In this document: positions 35,385 through 45,335 of the stretch, one piece after another | Layout: each line of letters opens with the position of its first letter | How positions within the stretch are numbered: the first letter of the stretch is position 1 | Assembly (NCBI GenBank): GCA_049840835.1 | Contig: JASGJG010000003.1 | Location: 310,001-374,000 of the forward strand | DNA: 64,000 nucleotides | From: JANLTX01 sp049840835 | Lineage (GTDB): Bacteria > Armatimonadota > Armatimonadia > Armatimonadales > Armatimonadaceae | Direction: 5' to 3' | Position numbers and translations under genes: made by a program | Notes under the pieces: generated by a model | What the model was told of the DNA's origin: nothing | The model's database searches: none | Seen by the model: only the letters and a program-made list of their open reading frames with translations

Positions 35385-36517
35385 ATGGCATCATTAGAAT
35401 TTTTGTTAGATCACGCACTGCGCACCCGTGTAGCCCCGCTTCTGTGGGGACCGCCGGGGGTAGGGAAGTCCGCCGCGATTGTGGCCTGGGCAAAGAAGAG
35501 GGGACTGCGCTGCTGGACCGTGCTGGCCAGTGTACGAGAGCCTGCCGACTTTGGGGGCTTGCCGATTCTGGGCGCGCCAGTGGAGACTGGTATCGGTAGC
35601 GAGCCCGTACCCTCTGTGGGGTTCGCGCCGCCACGATTCGCCTTAGAGGCCGCCCGAGATGGCGGGGTGATTTTCTTAGATGAGTTGACCACTGCGCCAC
35701 CTGCGGTTCAGGCCGCGCTGCTGCGCGCCGTGGTGGATCGCGCGTTTGGGGACTTGGAGTTGGACCCGGCAAGGTCTTTCTGATTGCCGCCGCCAACCCA
35801 CCGGGGATTGCCGCGGGTGGCTGGGACCTCGCGCCGCCGCTGGCGAACCGGTTCACGCATATCCATTTCACGCTGGATACCGATTCCTGGACATCTGCGT
35901 TTCCGGCGTACTGGGGCACACCACCGGTGCTGAACTTCGGCGATGGTACGCTCTCCGAAGATACCTGGCAGGAGGCTCGGCTCTTAGTAGCTGCGTTTGT
36001 GCGCTCTCGTCCGCAGCTCTTACTCGCTGTACCCGAGGCCGCCAAGCAGCGTGGGGAAGCATGGCCTTCTCCTAGAACCTGGGATTATTTTTCACGGCTG
36101 CTGGCGAGCGCGCGGCAGAGCGGGCTGACCCCCACGGATGCTCTGGAATTGCTCTCCGGGTGTGTGGGCTCCGGCGCGGCTTTAGAGTTTGTAAACTGGC
36201 ACAAGGCCTTAGACCTGCCCGACCCGGAGGAGCTACTCGCCGACCCTGATAAGTACCAGCATCCCAATAGAGCGGATGTGGCCTACGCGGCGCTTTCCGC
36301 TGTGGGGTTCGCTGTGGCACGAAGGCCCACCGAGGCGCGGTACCTGGCCGCCTGGCGTGTGCTGGCGCGTGCCGCCGAGCAGGGTGGGGTTGAAGTTGGC
36401 ACGGCCATTGCGCGCCGATTGGCGCTGCTTATGAGCGAGAACCCCGGCTGGGCCTTGCCTACCAAGGAGATTCTGGCCTACGCTCCTATGCTGCAGAAAG
36501 CGGGCATCTTAAAATGA
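35385..36517 (+). CDS. MoxR-type AAA+ ATPase, frameshifted
   Basis: The first frame (35385-35783) has Walker A GPPGVGKS at residues 22-29 and Walker B GVIFLDEL near 94-101. It then stops after DLELDPARSF. The continuation, FLIAAANPPGIAAGGWDLAP with the sensor and arginine-finger region NRFTHIHF, is in another frame that runs to 36517. One missing G near 35771-35774 restores about 377 residues. Such ATPases act as chaperones or remodellers with a VWA partner. The ATG follows an AAAGGGAG site. The next gene overlaps by four bases. Confidence 0.88.
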
Positions 36518-37737
36518 GCTCGGAGCTGATTCGCCGCGCGGAGGAGCATCTGGCGGCGGCAGCGATTCGGCTGACCAACGACCGCCCCTACTTAGGGGCG
36601 GCGCTCTGGGCCATGCAGCGCATTATTGTGCCACCGCGCGAGGGGCAGGTACGCTTTACCATGGCGGTCTCGGCGCGCTGGGTGCTCTATGTGGACCCGG
36701 AGACCATGCTGGACAACTGGGATGTACCGACCACAGCCGCGGTGCTCTACCATGAGATTCTGCATCTGCTAAGAGAGCATGCCGCCCGGCGCCCGCTGAA
36801 CCCGGACGATGCCGCGCTCTGGAACTTTGTGTGCGATGCGGAAATAAACGACGATATCCGCGCGGAGAAGATGCCCCTGGGAGCCGGGTGCATTGTGCCA
36901 GAGACTCTGGGCTGCAAGCCAGGCAAGCTGGCCGAGGAGTACTGGAGCTATCTGCTGGTGAAGGCCGAGACCGGCAAGAGCCTCTGTCAGCGATTGGGGA
37001 TTCCGTATGAATGGTGGCAATCGTCCGGCGCGTCTGGTGTCCAGCAACCGTGGGAAGGTCCAGACGATGGTCTGACCCCGGAGCAGCGGCAGGTAATCCG
37101 GCAACAGGTCGCCCGCGATACCCTGGAGCACGCCCGCTCCAGGGGTAGCGTACCGTCGCACCTCATGCGCTGGGCGGATGCCCTTATCAACTCCCGCGTA
37201 GACTGGCGCACTGAGCTGGCTACCCTGCTCCGGCGTGCTTTAGGGGATATCGCCGGGCAGGTAGACTACTCGTACAAGCGCCCGTCCCGGCGGCAGGCGG
37301 CCTACGGCAAGGTCATCGCGCCTACCCTGCGTCAGCCACTCTTAGAGGCCGCGCTGGTAGTAGATACCAGCGGCAGTATGAGCGAGCACGACCTCTCCGC
37401 CTGTCTCTCCGAAATAGACGGTGTGCTGCGCTCCGGCTTCACCCAGTCCGCAAAAGTGCTCACCGTAGATGCCGCCGTACACGCCTGCCAGCAGGTTTTC
37501 TCCGCCGGGCAGGTCTCGCTTGCAGGCGGAGGGGGCACGGATATGGGCGTGGGTATCGAGGCCGCCGCTCTGCTGCGCCCTAGACCCGGCGTTATCATCG
37601 TCCTCACAGATGGCTACACCCCTTGGCCAGCCGCGCCGCCCGCAGGTATCGAGGTCATCATCGTCCTCACCCAGCCGCATACGGCATCGCACACTCCTGC
37701 CTGGGCCAGAGTCATAGTCCTCCCTGAGCGCGACTGA
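36514..37737 (+). CDS. VWA domain protein with HEIxH metallopeptidase-like domain (DUF2201 type)
   Basis: 407 residues. The N-terminal domain carries the zinc motif HEILH (residues 80-84) with the downstream acidic CDAEIND, as in VWA-associated metallopeptidase-like proteins. The C-terminal VWA domain has the MIDAS motif DTSGSM near residue 285 and GGGGTDMGVG as the second metal-site loop. It is the standard partner of the MoxR ATPase encoded immediately upstream (ATGA overlap). MoxR-VWA pairs assemble metal centres or complexes, or form the core of ternary conflict systems. The paralogue array downstream would be its clients or effectors (inference). Confidence 0.88.
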   Translation: MSSELIRRAEEHLAAAAIRLTNDRPYLGAALWAMQRIIVPPREGQVRFTMAVSARWVLYVDPETMLDNWDVPTTAAVLYHEILHLLREHAARRPLNPDDAALWNFVCDAEINDDIRAEKMPLGAGCIVPETLGCKPGKLAEEYWSYLLVKAETGKSLCQRLGIPYEWWQSSGASGVQQPWEGPDDGLTPEQRQVIRQQVARDTLEHARSRGSVPSHLMRWADALINSRVDWRTELATLLRRALGDIAGQVDYSYKRPSRRQAAYGKVIAPTLRQPLLEAALVVDTSGSMSEHDLSACLSEIDGVLRSGFTQSAKVLTVDAAVHACQQVFSAGQVSLAGGGGTDMGVGIEAAALLRPRPGVIIVLTDGYTPWPAAPPAGIEVIIVLTQPHTASHTPAWARVIVLPERD

Positions 37738-37746
37738 GGCCAGGGA

Positions 37747-38871
37747 GTGACTTTCGCCTGGCGCTCTGCCTGTAAAGCCGCTCTCCTCAGCGATGAGGAA
37801 GCGGTTCCCTATCTGCGCAATCAGCTAGATACCCTGCCAGGAAAGACTCCCTGGAACTATGAAGCGCTTCTGACCGCACTGGCCTGGTTCGAGCCGGAAG
37901 AAGCGCTGGAGTACTACGATACCGTCGCTGAGAAGACAGCAACAGGCGCCCGGCGTGCCGTGCTGGAAGCCTATGTAGAAGCGCGCGAGCTGCGCGACTA
38001 TACAGAGGAGCAGAAAGCCGTTTATGCTACGATAACAGCCCTGCTTCCTCCGGATGCCCCGGAGACAGTAAAACGCCACATAGCGCTTGGGATAGCCTGT
38101 GCGCAACGCTCGTTGCAGAATCTTGTAGCCGTTCCGGGCCAGGGAAAGTGTATCGATTTCTTTCTATTTTCCCGACTCTGGCTGGCGTTTCCTGAAGCCC
38201 TGCAGGAGCGACTCCGGGGGGAAGATAGGTCATTTCTCTTCTGGCGACTTAACGCCAATGCAGTTGGGCAATACCTTCTGGGAACACGCCTGGAGGAAGG
38301 GGATATTCCCCGCCTGATTACTCTGGCGCAAGAGCGCTGCCAGGAAAATCGAAGCGTTATTTCTTCGCTGGAAGGAATGTGCCTTCATCAGACACTGCAG
38401 ATCTTAGAGGCACACGCACCGGAAGAGCTATGTCGATTGGTTCCGGAAGTTTTGGCGATTTCCTGTATCGGGAAGTTTCAAGGGAATACGCGGCTGATAG
38501 CACAGCTATTGACAAAAATCGTTGACCTACATTTAGATACAACCAGAGCGCTCTTGCCTCTGGAGCAAAAGATTCACCACCATGGCGTATCGGCACGGCA
38601 CTGGCTCCGAAAGGTCCGCCGAAATCTGCCCCTCGAAACCTCCACGCCAGAGGCAGCGCTACGCCTGATTCGTCCCTTCCGTTTGTTTGTCACTCTTCGG
38701 CGCATTGAGGAGTTGCTTTGTAAGGAAGAGTGTGCCCCCTCGTCAACACAGGTTTGGCGTGCTCAACGCTGGCTACGACGCACCCAGCGCTTCATAGATA
38801 GCATAGAGTTTTCCTTCTGGAGGGAGCGGCTTCAAGAAAGGCTAGATAGTCTGCGCGTAGAGGTGGCATGA
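37747..38871 (+). CDS. Family B helical protein B1 of the MoxR-VWA operon
   Basis: 374 residues from the GTG at 37747, nine bases after the VWA gene. Family features: a helical N-terminus with CKAALLSDEEAVPYLRNQL, then ALAWFEPEEALEYYDTV, a central YATITALLPPDAPE, LEAHAPEELCRLVPEVL, and a C-terminal basic helical bundle (VWRAQRWLRRTQRFIDSI). No signal peptide, membrane helix or catalytic motif is visible. The fold looks like HEAT/TPR-type helical repeats. It lacks the VHIAA-type tail of B2-B5. Function unknown. Confidence 0.8.
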   Translation: MTFAWRSACKAALLSDEEAVPYLRNQLDTLPGKTPWNYEALLTALAWFEPEEALEYYDTVAEKTATGARRAVLEAYVEARELRDYTEEQKAVYATITALLPPDAPETVKRHIALGIACAQRSLQNLVAVPGQGKCIDFFLFSRLWLAFPEALQERLRGEDRSFLFWRLNANAVGQYLLGTRLEEGDIPRLITLAQERCQENRSVISSLEGMCLHQTLQILEAHAPEELCRLVPEVLAISCIGKFQGNTRLIAQLLTKIVDLHLDTTRALLPLEQKIHHHGVSARHWLRKVRRNLPLETSTPEAALRLIRPFRLFVTLRRIEELLCKEECAPSSTQVWRAQRWLRRTQRFIDSIEFSFWRERLQERLDSLRVEVA

Positions 38872-38875
38872 GGCT

Positions 38876-40072
38876 ATGGCAAAAAGCGATACTCTGTTTC
38901 TTATCTGCCAGGCAGCAGTTTTGCCGGATGATGCCGCCCATGACCTCATTAGTACGTATCTTAATGCGCGTCTTGCCTTGCTCACGGAGGACGATTATCT
39001 GGGAGAGATGCTCCTATTTGCTCTTGCCTGGTTTGACCCGGAAGCTGCGCTAAACTGCTACGACACACTTTCGTCGGAAGTCCGGCAAGGCATTGACCGA
39101 AGCTGGCTAGAAGCTTATAGAGAAGCTCAGCAACTACAGGGCAGGAGTAGTGAGGAAATGGCTGTCTATAACACCATGACCGCCCTTCTTCCCCAAGATT
39201 CTCCAGAGGCGGAGAAGCGCCACAGGGCACGGTGGCTTTACTTCGCCCGCTGGTCGCACGATGAGTTTTTTGCTCTACACCATTGGAGTCGCGATCTTCA
39301 CGGGAACATCTTTGTGTTTGCTCGGTTGTGGCTGGCGGCACCCGAACTCCTTCGAGAGCGCCTGATTGCTCTTCGGAATTCTGCGTTATGGTCAGGTCTC
39401 TATTACTCCCTGAGTCAGATGCTTCTTGTCGCTCAGGGGCAGCCTTCTAACATCCCGCGATTGATGGAATTGACCCATGAGTTTCTTAGCATGAAACATC
39501 AGGGTAGATTGGGGCTGGAAATGCACGCTCTTGGCTACTCTCTAGGATTTCTGAGAGCGCATGCTCCTGAGCAAGCAATAGAGCTGATACCAGAGCTGGT
39601 AGTATTGCTTGGCTTGGGTAAGGAGAGAGAGGGAGCTGCTCTTACCGCGCATATTCTAGTACTACTGACTGACTTCAGATTAGATACAGCAGAGCTACTT
39701 GTTCCACTGAGAGAGCGTGTAGAGCAAGATCCGAAGCAGGATATGGTGCGCCGCTGGCTACGTGGTATTCAGCACAGGCTACCCAACTTAACCACCGAGC
39801 CTGCTTCATCCCAGGAATGGGTCCGTATCCTCCGGTTGTTTTTGTTGCTACGGCGACTAAAAGAAACGCTTCTGCATCGGAAGCGAAGGGCTACTCCCGC
39901 GCGGATTCGTCGGTCCTGGCACTGGCTCCTGTATAGTGAGCGGCTGATTACACTGGTTACAGACGATTACTGGCGTGGTCAACTCCTGGAAAAGAGAGCG
40001 GTTCTGGAGGCGCAAGTTCGTGAGTCACGCCGCCCAGTACATATAGCAGCTACTTCTTTGGAGGCGCAATGA
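38876..40072 (+). CDS. Family B helical protein B2
   Basis: 398 residues, starting four bases after B1. Same order of motifs: ICQAAVLPDDAAHDL, LLFALAWFDPEAALNCYDTL, YNTMTALLPQDSPEAEKRH, FARLWLAAPELLRERL, LRAHAPEQAIELIPELVVLL and RIRRSWHWLLYSERLI. It ends with the tail RESRRPVHIAATSLEAQ, which recurs in B3-B5. Base composition is visibly less GC-rich than in the ilv genes. All helix, no recognised enzyme site. Overlaps B3 by four bases. Confidence 0.8.
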   Translation: MAKSDTLFLICQAAVLPDDAAHDLISTYLNARLALLTEDDYLGEMLLFALAWFDPEAALNCYDTLSSEVRQGIDRSWLEAYREAQQLQGRSSEEMAVYNTMTALLPQDSPEAEKRHRARWLYFARWSHDEFFALHHWSRDLHGNIFVFARLWLAAPELLRERLIALRNSALWSGLYYSLSQMLLVAQGQPSNIPRLMELTHEFLSMKHQGRLGLEMHALGYSLGFLRAHAPEQAIELIPELVVLLGLGKEREGAALTAHILVLLTDFRLDTAELLVPLRERVEQDPKQDMVRRWLRGIQHRLPNLTTEPASSQEWVRILRLFLLLRRLKETLLHRKRRATPARIRRSWHWLLYSERLITLVTDDYWRGQLLEKRAVLEAQVRESRRPVHIAATSLEAQ

Positions 40073-41223
40073 CAGAGGCTCAGGCGCTCCGAATTATCTG
40101 TGAGGCGGCACTGCTCAGCGACAGCGAAGCAGCAGAGATTCTACGTACCCACTACAACACCCTGCCTTACGACCATGACTGCAAGGGAGAGTTTCTGCTT
40201 GCTCTGGCCTGGCTTGACCCCGAAGAGGCGCGTATTCGTATGGCGGACATGGGGTTCTGGGCGCACACCGTGAAGACTCGCATAGAGCATTTGTGTGAGG
40301 CTCAGGCGCTGAATCAAGGAAATGGAGAGGGCGCTCTAGCCTATGGCACTATCACAGCCCTGATGCCCTTGGGACCTCTGAAAAGAGCGCCACGGCTACA
40401 AGTGCAGCGCTATGCGCTGGCCCTGCGCTTCCCTGAAGACTACCTCAAACATAGTGATGTATCGGCGGAGCAACGCGACCCTTTTCTTATAGCCCGGCTC
40501 TGGCATCGGCATGCGGACGTATTTCGAGAAAAGGCCACGGCAAGCAGCTCAAAGAGAATTCTGGCAATCGGGCAGTTTGTGTTGTCTCACAGAACAGAGG
40601 CGGAGGACTTGCCAGCGCTGGCCACCATGTTCTTTCGAGCGGATAAAGAGCTTATAGAGGGGATGGATGCCGAGCAGGAGGAAGAAGTTCTGCGGCGGGC
40701 TATCCAGGCCTTTGCGGAAAGCTCACCTGCAGAGATAGAGCTATTGGCTCCCAGGGTCCTGTATTCGTTGGTAGGCCACTATACTAAGATATCAGCGACG
40801 TTAGCCGCGCGAATTCTCCATATCGCCACTCCCCTGGGGCAGGAAGGGAAGGATCTACTTGCCCCCTGGTTGGAGCCTCTTCTAGAGGGTAAGGTCTTCC
40901 GAATGCCTTCTCGGTGGGTATCGCAAATTAGCAAGGCGCTGACAGTGCTACCCTCCGTTTCGCCCGTTGTTCAGAACCGGGTCCGTGGTCTCCGGGTACT
41001 GATACTGATGCAGAGTCTGGAACAGCGATTGTATGAGCGAAGGAATATCCACTGTGTTCGCCGTGCCTGGAATCGCCTGCTCCGTAGCGGTCCGGTTATC
41101 GACTCTGTGGCGAATCCCCTGTGGGGGGAGAGGCTGCACCAAAGAAAGCAGCAAATAGAGACAAAGATACGCAAGTCGCGCCGAAAGGTACATATCGTCG
41201 CCCGGGGGACAGAGGCAAAGTGA
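40069..41223 (+). CDS. Family B helical protein B3
   Basis: 384 residues, ATGA overlap with B2. Motifs: TEAQALRIICEAALLSDSEA, LLALAWLDPEEARIRM, YGTITALMPLGP, FLIARLWHRHADVFRE, ESSPAEIELLAPRVLYSL, VRRAWNRLLRSGPVIDSVA and the tail IRKSRRKVHIVARGTEAK. It is more divergent in the middle than B2 and B5. The stop is overlapped by the GTG start of B4. Function unknown; presumed to act with the other B proteins. Confidence 0.8.
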   Translation: MTEAQALRIICEAALLSDSEAAEILRTHYNTLPYDHDCKGEFLLALAWLDPEEARIRMADMGFWAHTVKTRIEHLCEAQALNQGNGEGALAYGTITALMPLGPLKRAPRLQVQRYALALRFPEDYLKHSDVSAEQRDPFLIARLWHRHADVFREKATASSSKRILAIGQFVLSHRTEAEDLPALATMFFRADKELIEGMDAEQEEEVLRRAIQAFAESSPAEIELLAPRVLYSLVGHYTKISATLAARILHIATPLGQEGKDLLAPWLEPLLEGKVFRMPSRWVSQISKALTVLPSVSPVVQNRVRGLRVLILMQSLEQRLYERRNIHCVRRAWNRLLRSGPVIDSVANPLWGERLHQRKQQIETKIRKSRRKVHIVARGTEAK

Positions 41224-42443
41224 CCGAAGTTCAAGCGCAAAGGCTCGTTTGTGAGGCCGCTTTGTTGGACGATACCAGGGCAGCGGCTAAGCTTCTGGGG
41301 CAGGCCCTGGATGCCCTGACCGAACAAGATGAAGTTATGGCTACCCTGCTACTTGCCTATGCCTGGGTAGACCCCGAGGATGCGTTACGCCGCTGTCAAC
41401 AGCCTGCCTGGGCTGGGCGGACTCGTCAACCATCGTGGCTGTATGACGATTGGGTGCCAACTATACCGTTCTGGATAGAGCAGATTCGTGAGGCTCACTC
41501 TCTTTACCGTCTAGATACCGAGGAAAAAACGGCTTATGCCGCTATGACCGAGCTTCTGCCACGCTCTTTGCCCCAATATTCGCAGCGTCGGGGGGCACTG
41601 AAACTGGCCTGTGCGTTGGACTCTCCCGAGAAGTTTCTAGCAGTGCGAAATTGGGAAACCTATGTGATACGTAACGATGGCCTGAGTGTCTTTCTGGCAG
41701 CTGAACTCTGGAAAGTCTGCCCATACCAGCTCTGGGAAAAACTGCAAGACTTGCCACGGTTTGCTCCTCGACTATTGCCCATTGGTCAGTGGGTATTAAG
41801 CGCTCGGTATAAACCGGAAAATCTTCCTTTGCTGATTGCCATTACCCATATTCAATGTGAGAAACACGGAGGCACGTATAGCGGCACGGAGCTATCCGCT
41901 GTTTTCAAATCTTTAGAAGTGTTGGAGGCTCATGCACCGCAGGAGCTAAGAAAAATTGTGCCTGCTGTGCTTAAGATAATTAGTGCAGGTAATGGAGCGA
42001 GAGATTCTGTCTTAACTGCCTATGCTCTGGTGCTTGTATCGCGCTTGAATCTGGACGGATATGAACTAATTCGGCCACTGGTGTCTCGTATTCGGGGGCG
42101 TAAGGGCATCTCTGAATCGCGTCGTTGGGCACGGCAGATTCAGCATCAGGTAAAACGATACGAACCAGTGCTGCCACAGGTAACCGAACTTGTCTATCTT
42201 CTGCGTGTAATGGCGTTGGAGAGGAGGTTGGATGGCATACTTATTCGTGCGGCACCAGATAAGACTGCGGCACAGATTTATCGTGCCTGGCGCTGGTTAT
42301 TGCGAAGCGACCGAGTGATTGCCTCCGTAGCTGATAAAGGCTGGCGGGAGTATCTCTACAAGAGAAAGGTACTGCTGGAAAGTAAGGTTCCTCATTCACG
42401 AAAGGCGAGACATATCAACGTCTACATCTCGGAGGCAAAGTGA
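41220..42443 (+). CDS. Family B helical protein B4
   Basis: 407 residues from the GTG at 41220 that overlaps the B3 stop; a longer frame from 41121 would run inside B3 and would not match the family start. TEVQAQRLVCEAALLDDTRA aligns with the B3 and B5 starts, then LLLAYAWVDPEDALRRC, YAAMTELLPRSLPQ, FLAAELWKVCP, LEAHAPQELRKIVPAVL, IYRAWRWLLRSDRVIASVA and the tail HSRKARHINVYISEAK. It has an extra insert near residues 60-75 (Trp/Asp-rich). GTGA overlap with B5. Confidence 0.8.
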   Translation: MTEVQAQRLVCEAALLDDTRAAAKLLGQALDALTEQDEVMATLLLAYAWVDPEDALRRCQQPAWAGRTRQPSWLYDDWVPTIPFWIEQIREAHSLYRLDTEEKTAYAAMTELLPRSLPQYSQRRGALKLACALDSPEKFLAVRNWETYVIRNDGLSVFLAAELWKVCPYQLWEKLQDLPRFAPRLLPIGQWVLSARYKPENLPLLIAITHIQCEKHGGTYSGTELSAVFKSLEVLEAHAPQELRKIVPAVLKIISAGNGARDSVLTAYALVLVSRLNLDGYELIRPLVSRIRGRKGISESRRWARQIQHQVKRYEPVLPQVTELVYLLRVMALERRLDGILIRAAPDKTAAQIYRAWRWLLRSDRVIASVADKGWREYLYKRKVLLESKVPHSRKARHINVYISEAK

Positions 42444-43591
42444 CCACCACACAGGCGTTCCGGGTGGTATGCGAAGCGGCAGCCCTGGAGGATGCCCCGG
42501 CGGCGGACCTACTACGCCACCATATTGCCCGGCTACCCCAAGACGATGATGGAAAAGGGCTACTCTTAGTAGCGCTGGCCTGGCTCGCTCCCGCCGAGGC
42601 GCGAAATAGCCTGTCTGATGTCGGTATCTGGGGACCTTCTATACAGGGAACAATCGAGCGGCTCTGGGAGGCGCATCAGCTCTGCGCGGAGAGCGAAGAG
42701 GCGCAGCATACCTACGCGGTCATGACTGCGCTGCTTCCTCAGGGACTGCCGACAACCGAACGGCGAATCCAGATTCACTGGCTGGCTACAGCTCTGAATT
42801 CCCCGGAAGAGTTTCTGGCCCGCCCGGATTGGAGCCGCTATGTGCTCGAACCCTTTCTGGCAGCACGGCTATGGCATCACCATACAGAGTCGTTTTGGAG
42901 CGCACTTCAGCAAGATACACGAGTCCAGGTGCGGTTTACCTCTATGGGAATGGTTGTGCTGGCGAATAGGGCTGGTGAACAAGATATCCCTATCCTGCTG
43001 GAACTGCTCAAAGATCGAGGGCACTGGACACCCTTTATCGGGTTGGAAGCCTCGGCGCTGTTTCAGGTTATCGGGGTGCTGGAAACGAGGGCACCACAAG
43101 AGATGGCCGCACTGACACCGGGGATTCTGCGTGCTCTGGGGCGAGGGCAGGGGGAGAAAGACTCCATTCTTACTGCTCGCGTGCTGGTGCTACTCGCCCG
43201 TCTTGGTCTGAGCGATATAGCCCTGTTGAACCCACTTATAGAGCGCATTAGAAGTCAGCCGAACCATCGGGTATCTCGTCGCTGGGTGCGCCATGTTGTG
43301 CGTATAGTGCGGCAGCTAGAGCCCAAACCGACTCAGGCACAAGCCCATGCTCGTCTGCTCCGAGTACTGGCGTTAGAGGAAACCCTGGAAAGCGCTCTGA
43401 CTCGCAAGCTGAACCGCCGGACGCCAGCACAGGTGCGGCGTGCCTGGCGCTGGCTACAAAAGAGTGACCGAGTCATAGAAACGGTTGCCGATGCCGAGTG
43501 GCGGCAGCGTCTTTACCGAAGTAAAGAGCATCTGGAGCAGAAGGTACGCCAATCGCGCAAAGCGGTGCATATCGCCGCCAGGGCAGAGTAG
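42440..43591 (+). CDS. Family B helical protein B5
   Basis: 383 residues, GTG start overlapping the B4 stop. It is a clear representative of the family: AFRVVCEAAALEDAPAADLL, LLVALAWLAPAEARNSL, YAVMTALLPQGLPTTERR, FLAARLWHHHTESFW, LETRAPQEMAALTPGIL, GQGEKDSILTARVLVLLARL, VRRAWRWLQKSDRVIETVA and the tail VRQSRKAVHIAARAE. Length and helix spacing agree with B2-B4, so these arose by tandem duplication and then diverged strongly. Two bases separate it from B6. Confidence 0.8.
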   Translation: MTTTQAFRVVCEAAALEDAPAADLLRHHIARLPQDDDGKGLLLVALAWLAPAEARNSLSDVGIWGPSIQGTIERLWEAHQLCAESEEAQHTYAVMTALLPQGLPTTERRIQIHWLATALNSPEEFLARPDWSRYVLEPFLAARLWHHHTESFWSALQQDTRVQVRFTSMGMVVLANRAGEQDIPILLELLKDRGHWTPFIGLEASALFQVIGVLETRAPQEMAALTPGILRALGRGQGEKDSILTARVLVLLARLGLSDIALLNPLIERIRSQPNHRVSRRWVRHVVRIVRQLEPKPTQAQAHARLLRVLALEETLESALTRKLNRRTPAQVRRAWRWLQKSDRVIETVADAEWRQRLYRSKEHLEQKVRQSRKAVHIAARAE

Positions 43592-43593
43592 CC

Positions 43594-44562
43594 ATGAGAG
43601 ACGAATTTGCGTATATCCTTGAACTGATCTGTCAGTCGACAGTGATGGACAAGGAAGCGGCTGCCGATTTCCTGGAAGGACATATTGCTGCGGGGGAAAT
43701 AGGGAAAGGCTGGCTCATACTGGCACTGATGTGGTTGAGGCCAGAAGCGGCTCGAAAACGATATCTGGACTATACCGAGGCTGTTGGACACTTTTCCTAC
43801 AAGATGGAGGCACTCTGGGAAGCGCATGAGTTACGTAAGAAAGATGAGGCGGCGCAAGCTGCCTATCATGTTATAGGGGCGCTGCTGCCCAAGCAATCCC
43901 CAGAAGCAGCAAAATATCGAGCCACCTGTCGGTATCTAAGTGCACTGGAGTCTCTGAAGTCACTTCTCGGAGAATTGATTTGGTATGAACTGCCTGACGT
44001 TCCTTTACTATTCCGCCTGTGCAAAGAATTCCCAGCTGAGTTAGAGAGTGCAATCTTACAAGGCAAAGCGAAACTCTGGCGCCAAGTATTTTGTATTGCC
44101 CGTCTGCTTTTAGTGGCTCAAGAGAGGACTTCACAAAGTAGTGCGGAGGTAGCCCATGTGATACGTCTATATCGTCAATGGAAGAATGAGTTTCATCATC
44201 CTGCTGAAGTGTATGCCATTGTAAAAGGAGTAGATTTACTGGAGCAAAGCGAGCCTGATTTGCTGGTGGAACTGCTTCCAGATCTGCTTCCCTTTTGCCA
44301 TTCAAATATAAGCGACTCACGCATTCAGTTGAGGTTCCGTGTGCTTACTCTGATTGCGCCAGGAGCCGTCGATAGAGGCGAACTCAGGCGCTTGCTTAGC
44401 TCCGGTCTAGAAGAGGAAGGCAGGCGTAGGCAAATACAGCGCTGGGATAATCGTATTGGCTCGGTGGTCTCCAAACTACGCCCCGCAGAGGAGAGGGATC
44501 AGCGTTTTGCGAGGCGTGCGCTGGTTCGTTTGCAACGCATCCTGGTTGGAGGGTCACTATGA
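43594..44562 (+). CDS. Family B helical protein B6, shorter divergent member
   Basis: 322 residues. It keeps the N-terminal pattern (LELICQSTVMDKEAAADFLE, LILALMWLRPEAARKRY) and the middle YHVIGALLPKQSPEAAKYR and FRLCKEFPAELESAIL. It is shortened at the C-terminus: it ends in RFARRALVRLQRILVGGSL and has no VHIAA tail. More AT-rich than its neighbours. ATGA overlap with A2. Confidence 0.75.
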   Translation: MRDEFAYILELICQSTVMDKEAAADFLEGHIAAGEIGKGWLILALMWLRPEAARKRYLDYTEAVGHFSYKMEALWEAHELRKKDEAAQAAYHVIGALLPKQSPEAAKYRATCRYLSALESLKSLLGELIWYELPDVPLLFRLCKEFPAELESAILQGKAKLWRQVFCIARLLLVAQERTSQSSAEVAHVIRLYRQWKNEFHHPAEVYAIVKGVDLLEQSEPDLLVELLPDLLPFCHSNISDSRIQLRFRVLTLIAPGAVDRGELRRLLSSGLEEEGRRRQIQRWDNRIGSVVSKLRPAEERDQRFARRALVRLQRILVGGSL

Positions 44563-45335
44563 CCGACGAAGAGCTGGAAACGCGCCTGGCACTATTGGCT
44601 CTGTTGCCCGCGGGTAGCCCCGAACTGGAGAGGGTAAGGCAGACGTTTCTACTTATCTTGATGCAAACGCGCCCTATGGAGGCGGTGGAGTATGCCTGGG
44701 AGTGGTGGGGAAGGCCTCGGGGAGTAAAAACCATGCCGCAGATGTTCCTGCCAGAGCAGGCGCTGTATCAGTTGCCGGGTATCCGAGACAGGCAGGGCTC
44801 GGCGCTGACCGAAAGCTGGCTGATGGCAATGCTCGCTGAGGATACCTGCAACAGTGCCTGGATAACAGCTCCTCTTGCGAGCCTGGCGCCTGTGGGGTGG
44901 CCGGTAGAGGCGCTGCTGGAGAGAGCAACTCGACATCCTGTATTGGAGCTGCTAAAGGCGCTGGCGCCGCTCTGCCTGATGCCCGAGATGGCAGGCGAGC
45001 GCCAGGTTCGACTCCTGAGGCTACTGGCATCGCACCCGGAGCACCTGCGTGCCCTCTCCGAGCATCTGGGGAAAGAGGCGATACAGTTTCCGCTCGCTCA
45101 TTCGCGCCAGTTTGTGACGACCGCAAGGCAGGTTTTGGGGCAGACGGCAACGGCACGGCTTCTGGTACGCGGAGTGCGAGAGACCCGATTGGTCCTACGC
45201 CTGCGAATACGCCGCCGCTGCCGTAATCGCTGGGCGCCCCGTGTGGATCGGTGGCTGGCAACTCAACCGCAAACCCGGTTCTATCAGGCACTTCGCCAGG
45301 AAATAGCCTACTTTCCTCAGATTGCCATCCGATGA
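44559..45335 (+). CDS. Helical protein A2 (family A)
   Basis: 258 residues opening MTDEELETRLALLALLPAGS, the family A start. It continues with MEAVEYAWEWWGRPRGV and LASLAPVGWPVEALLE, and a C-terminal Arg-rich helix (RLVLRLRIRRRCRNRW). Similar in size to A1 and longer than A3. No known domain. It is flanked by B6 and B7 with four-base overlaps on both sides, so A and B proteins are produced together and may interact. Confidence 0.75.
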   Translation: MTDEELETRLALLALLPAGSPELERVRQTFLLILMQTRPMEAVEYAWEWWGRPRGVKTMPQMFLPEQALYQLPGIRDRQGSALTESWLMAMLAEDTCNSAWITAPLASLAPVGWPVEALLERATRHPVLELLKALAPLCLMPEMAGERQVRLLRLLASHPEHLRALSEHLGKEAIQFPLAHSRQFVTTARQVLGQTATARLLVRGVRETRLVLRLRIRRRCRNRWAPRVDRWLATQPQTRFYQALRQEIAYFPQIAIR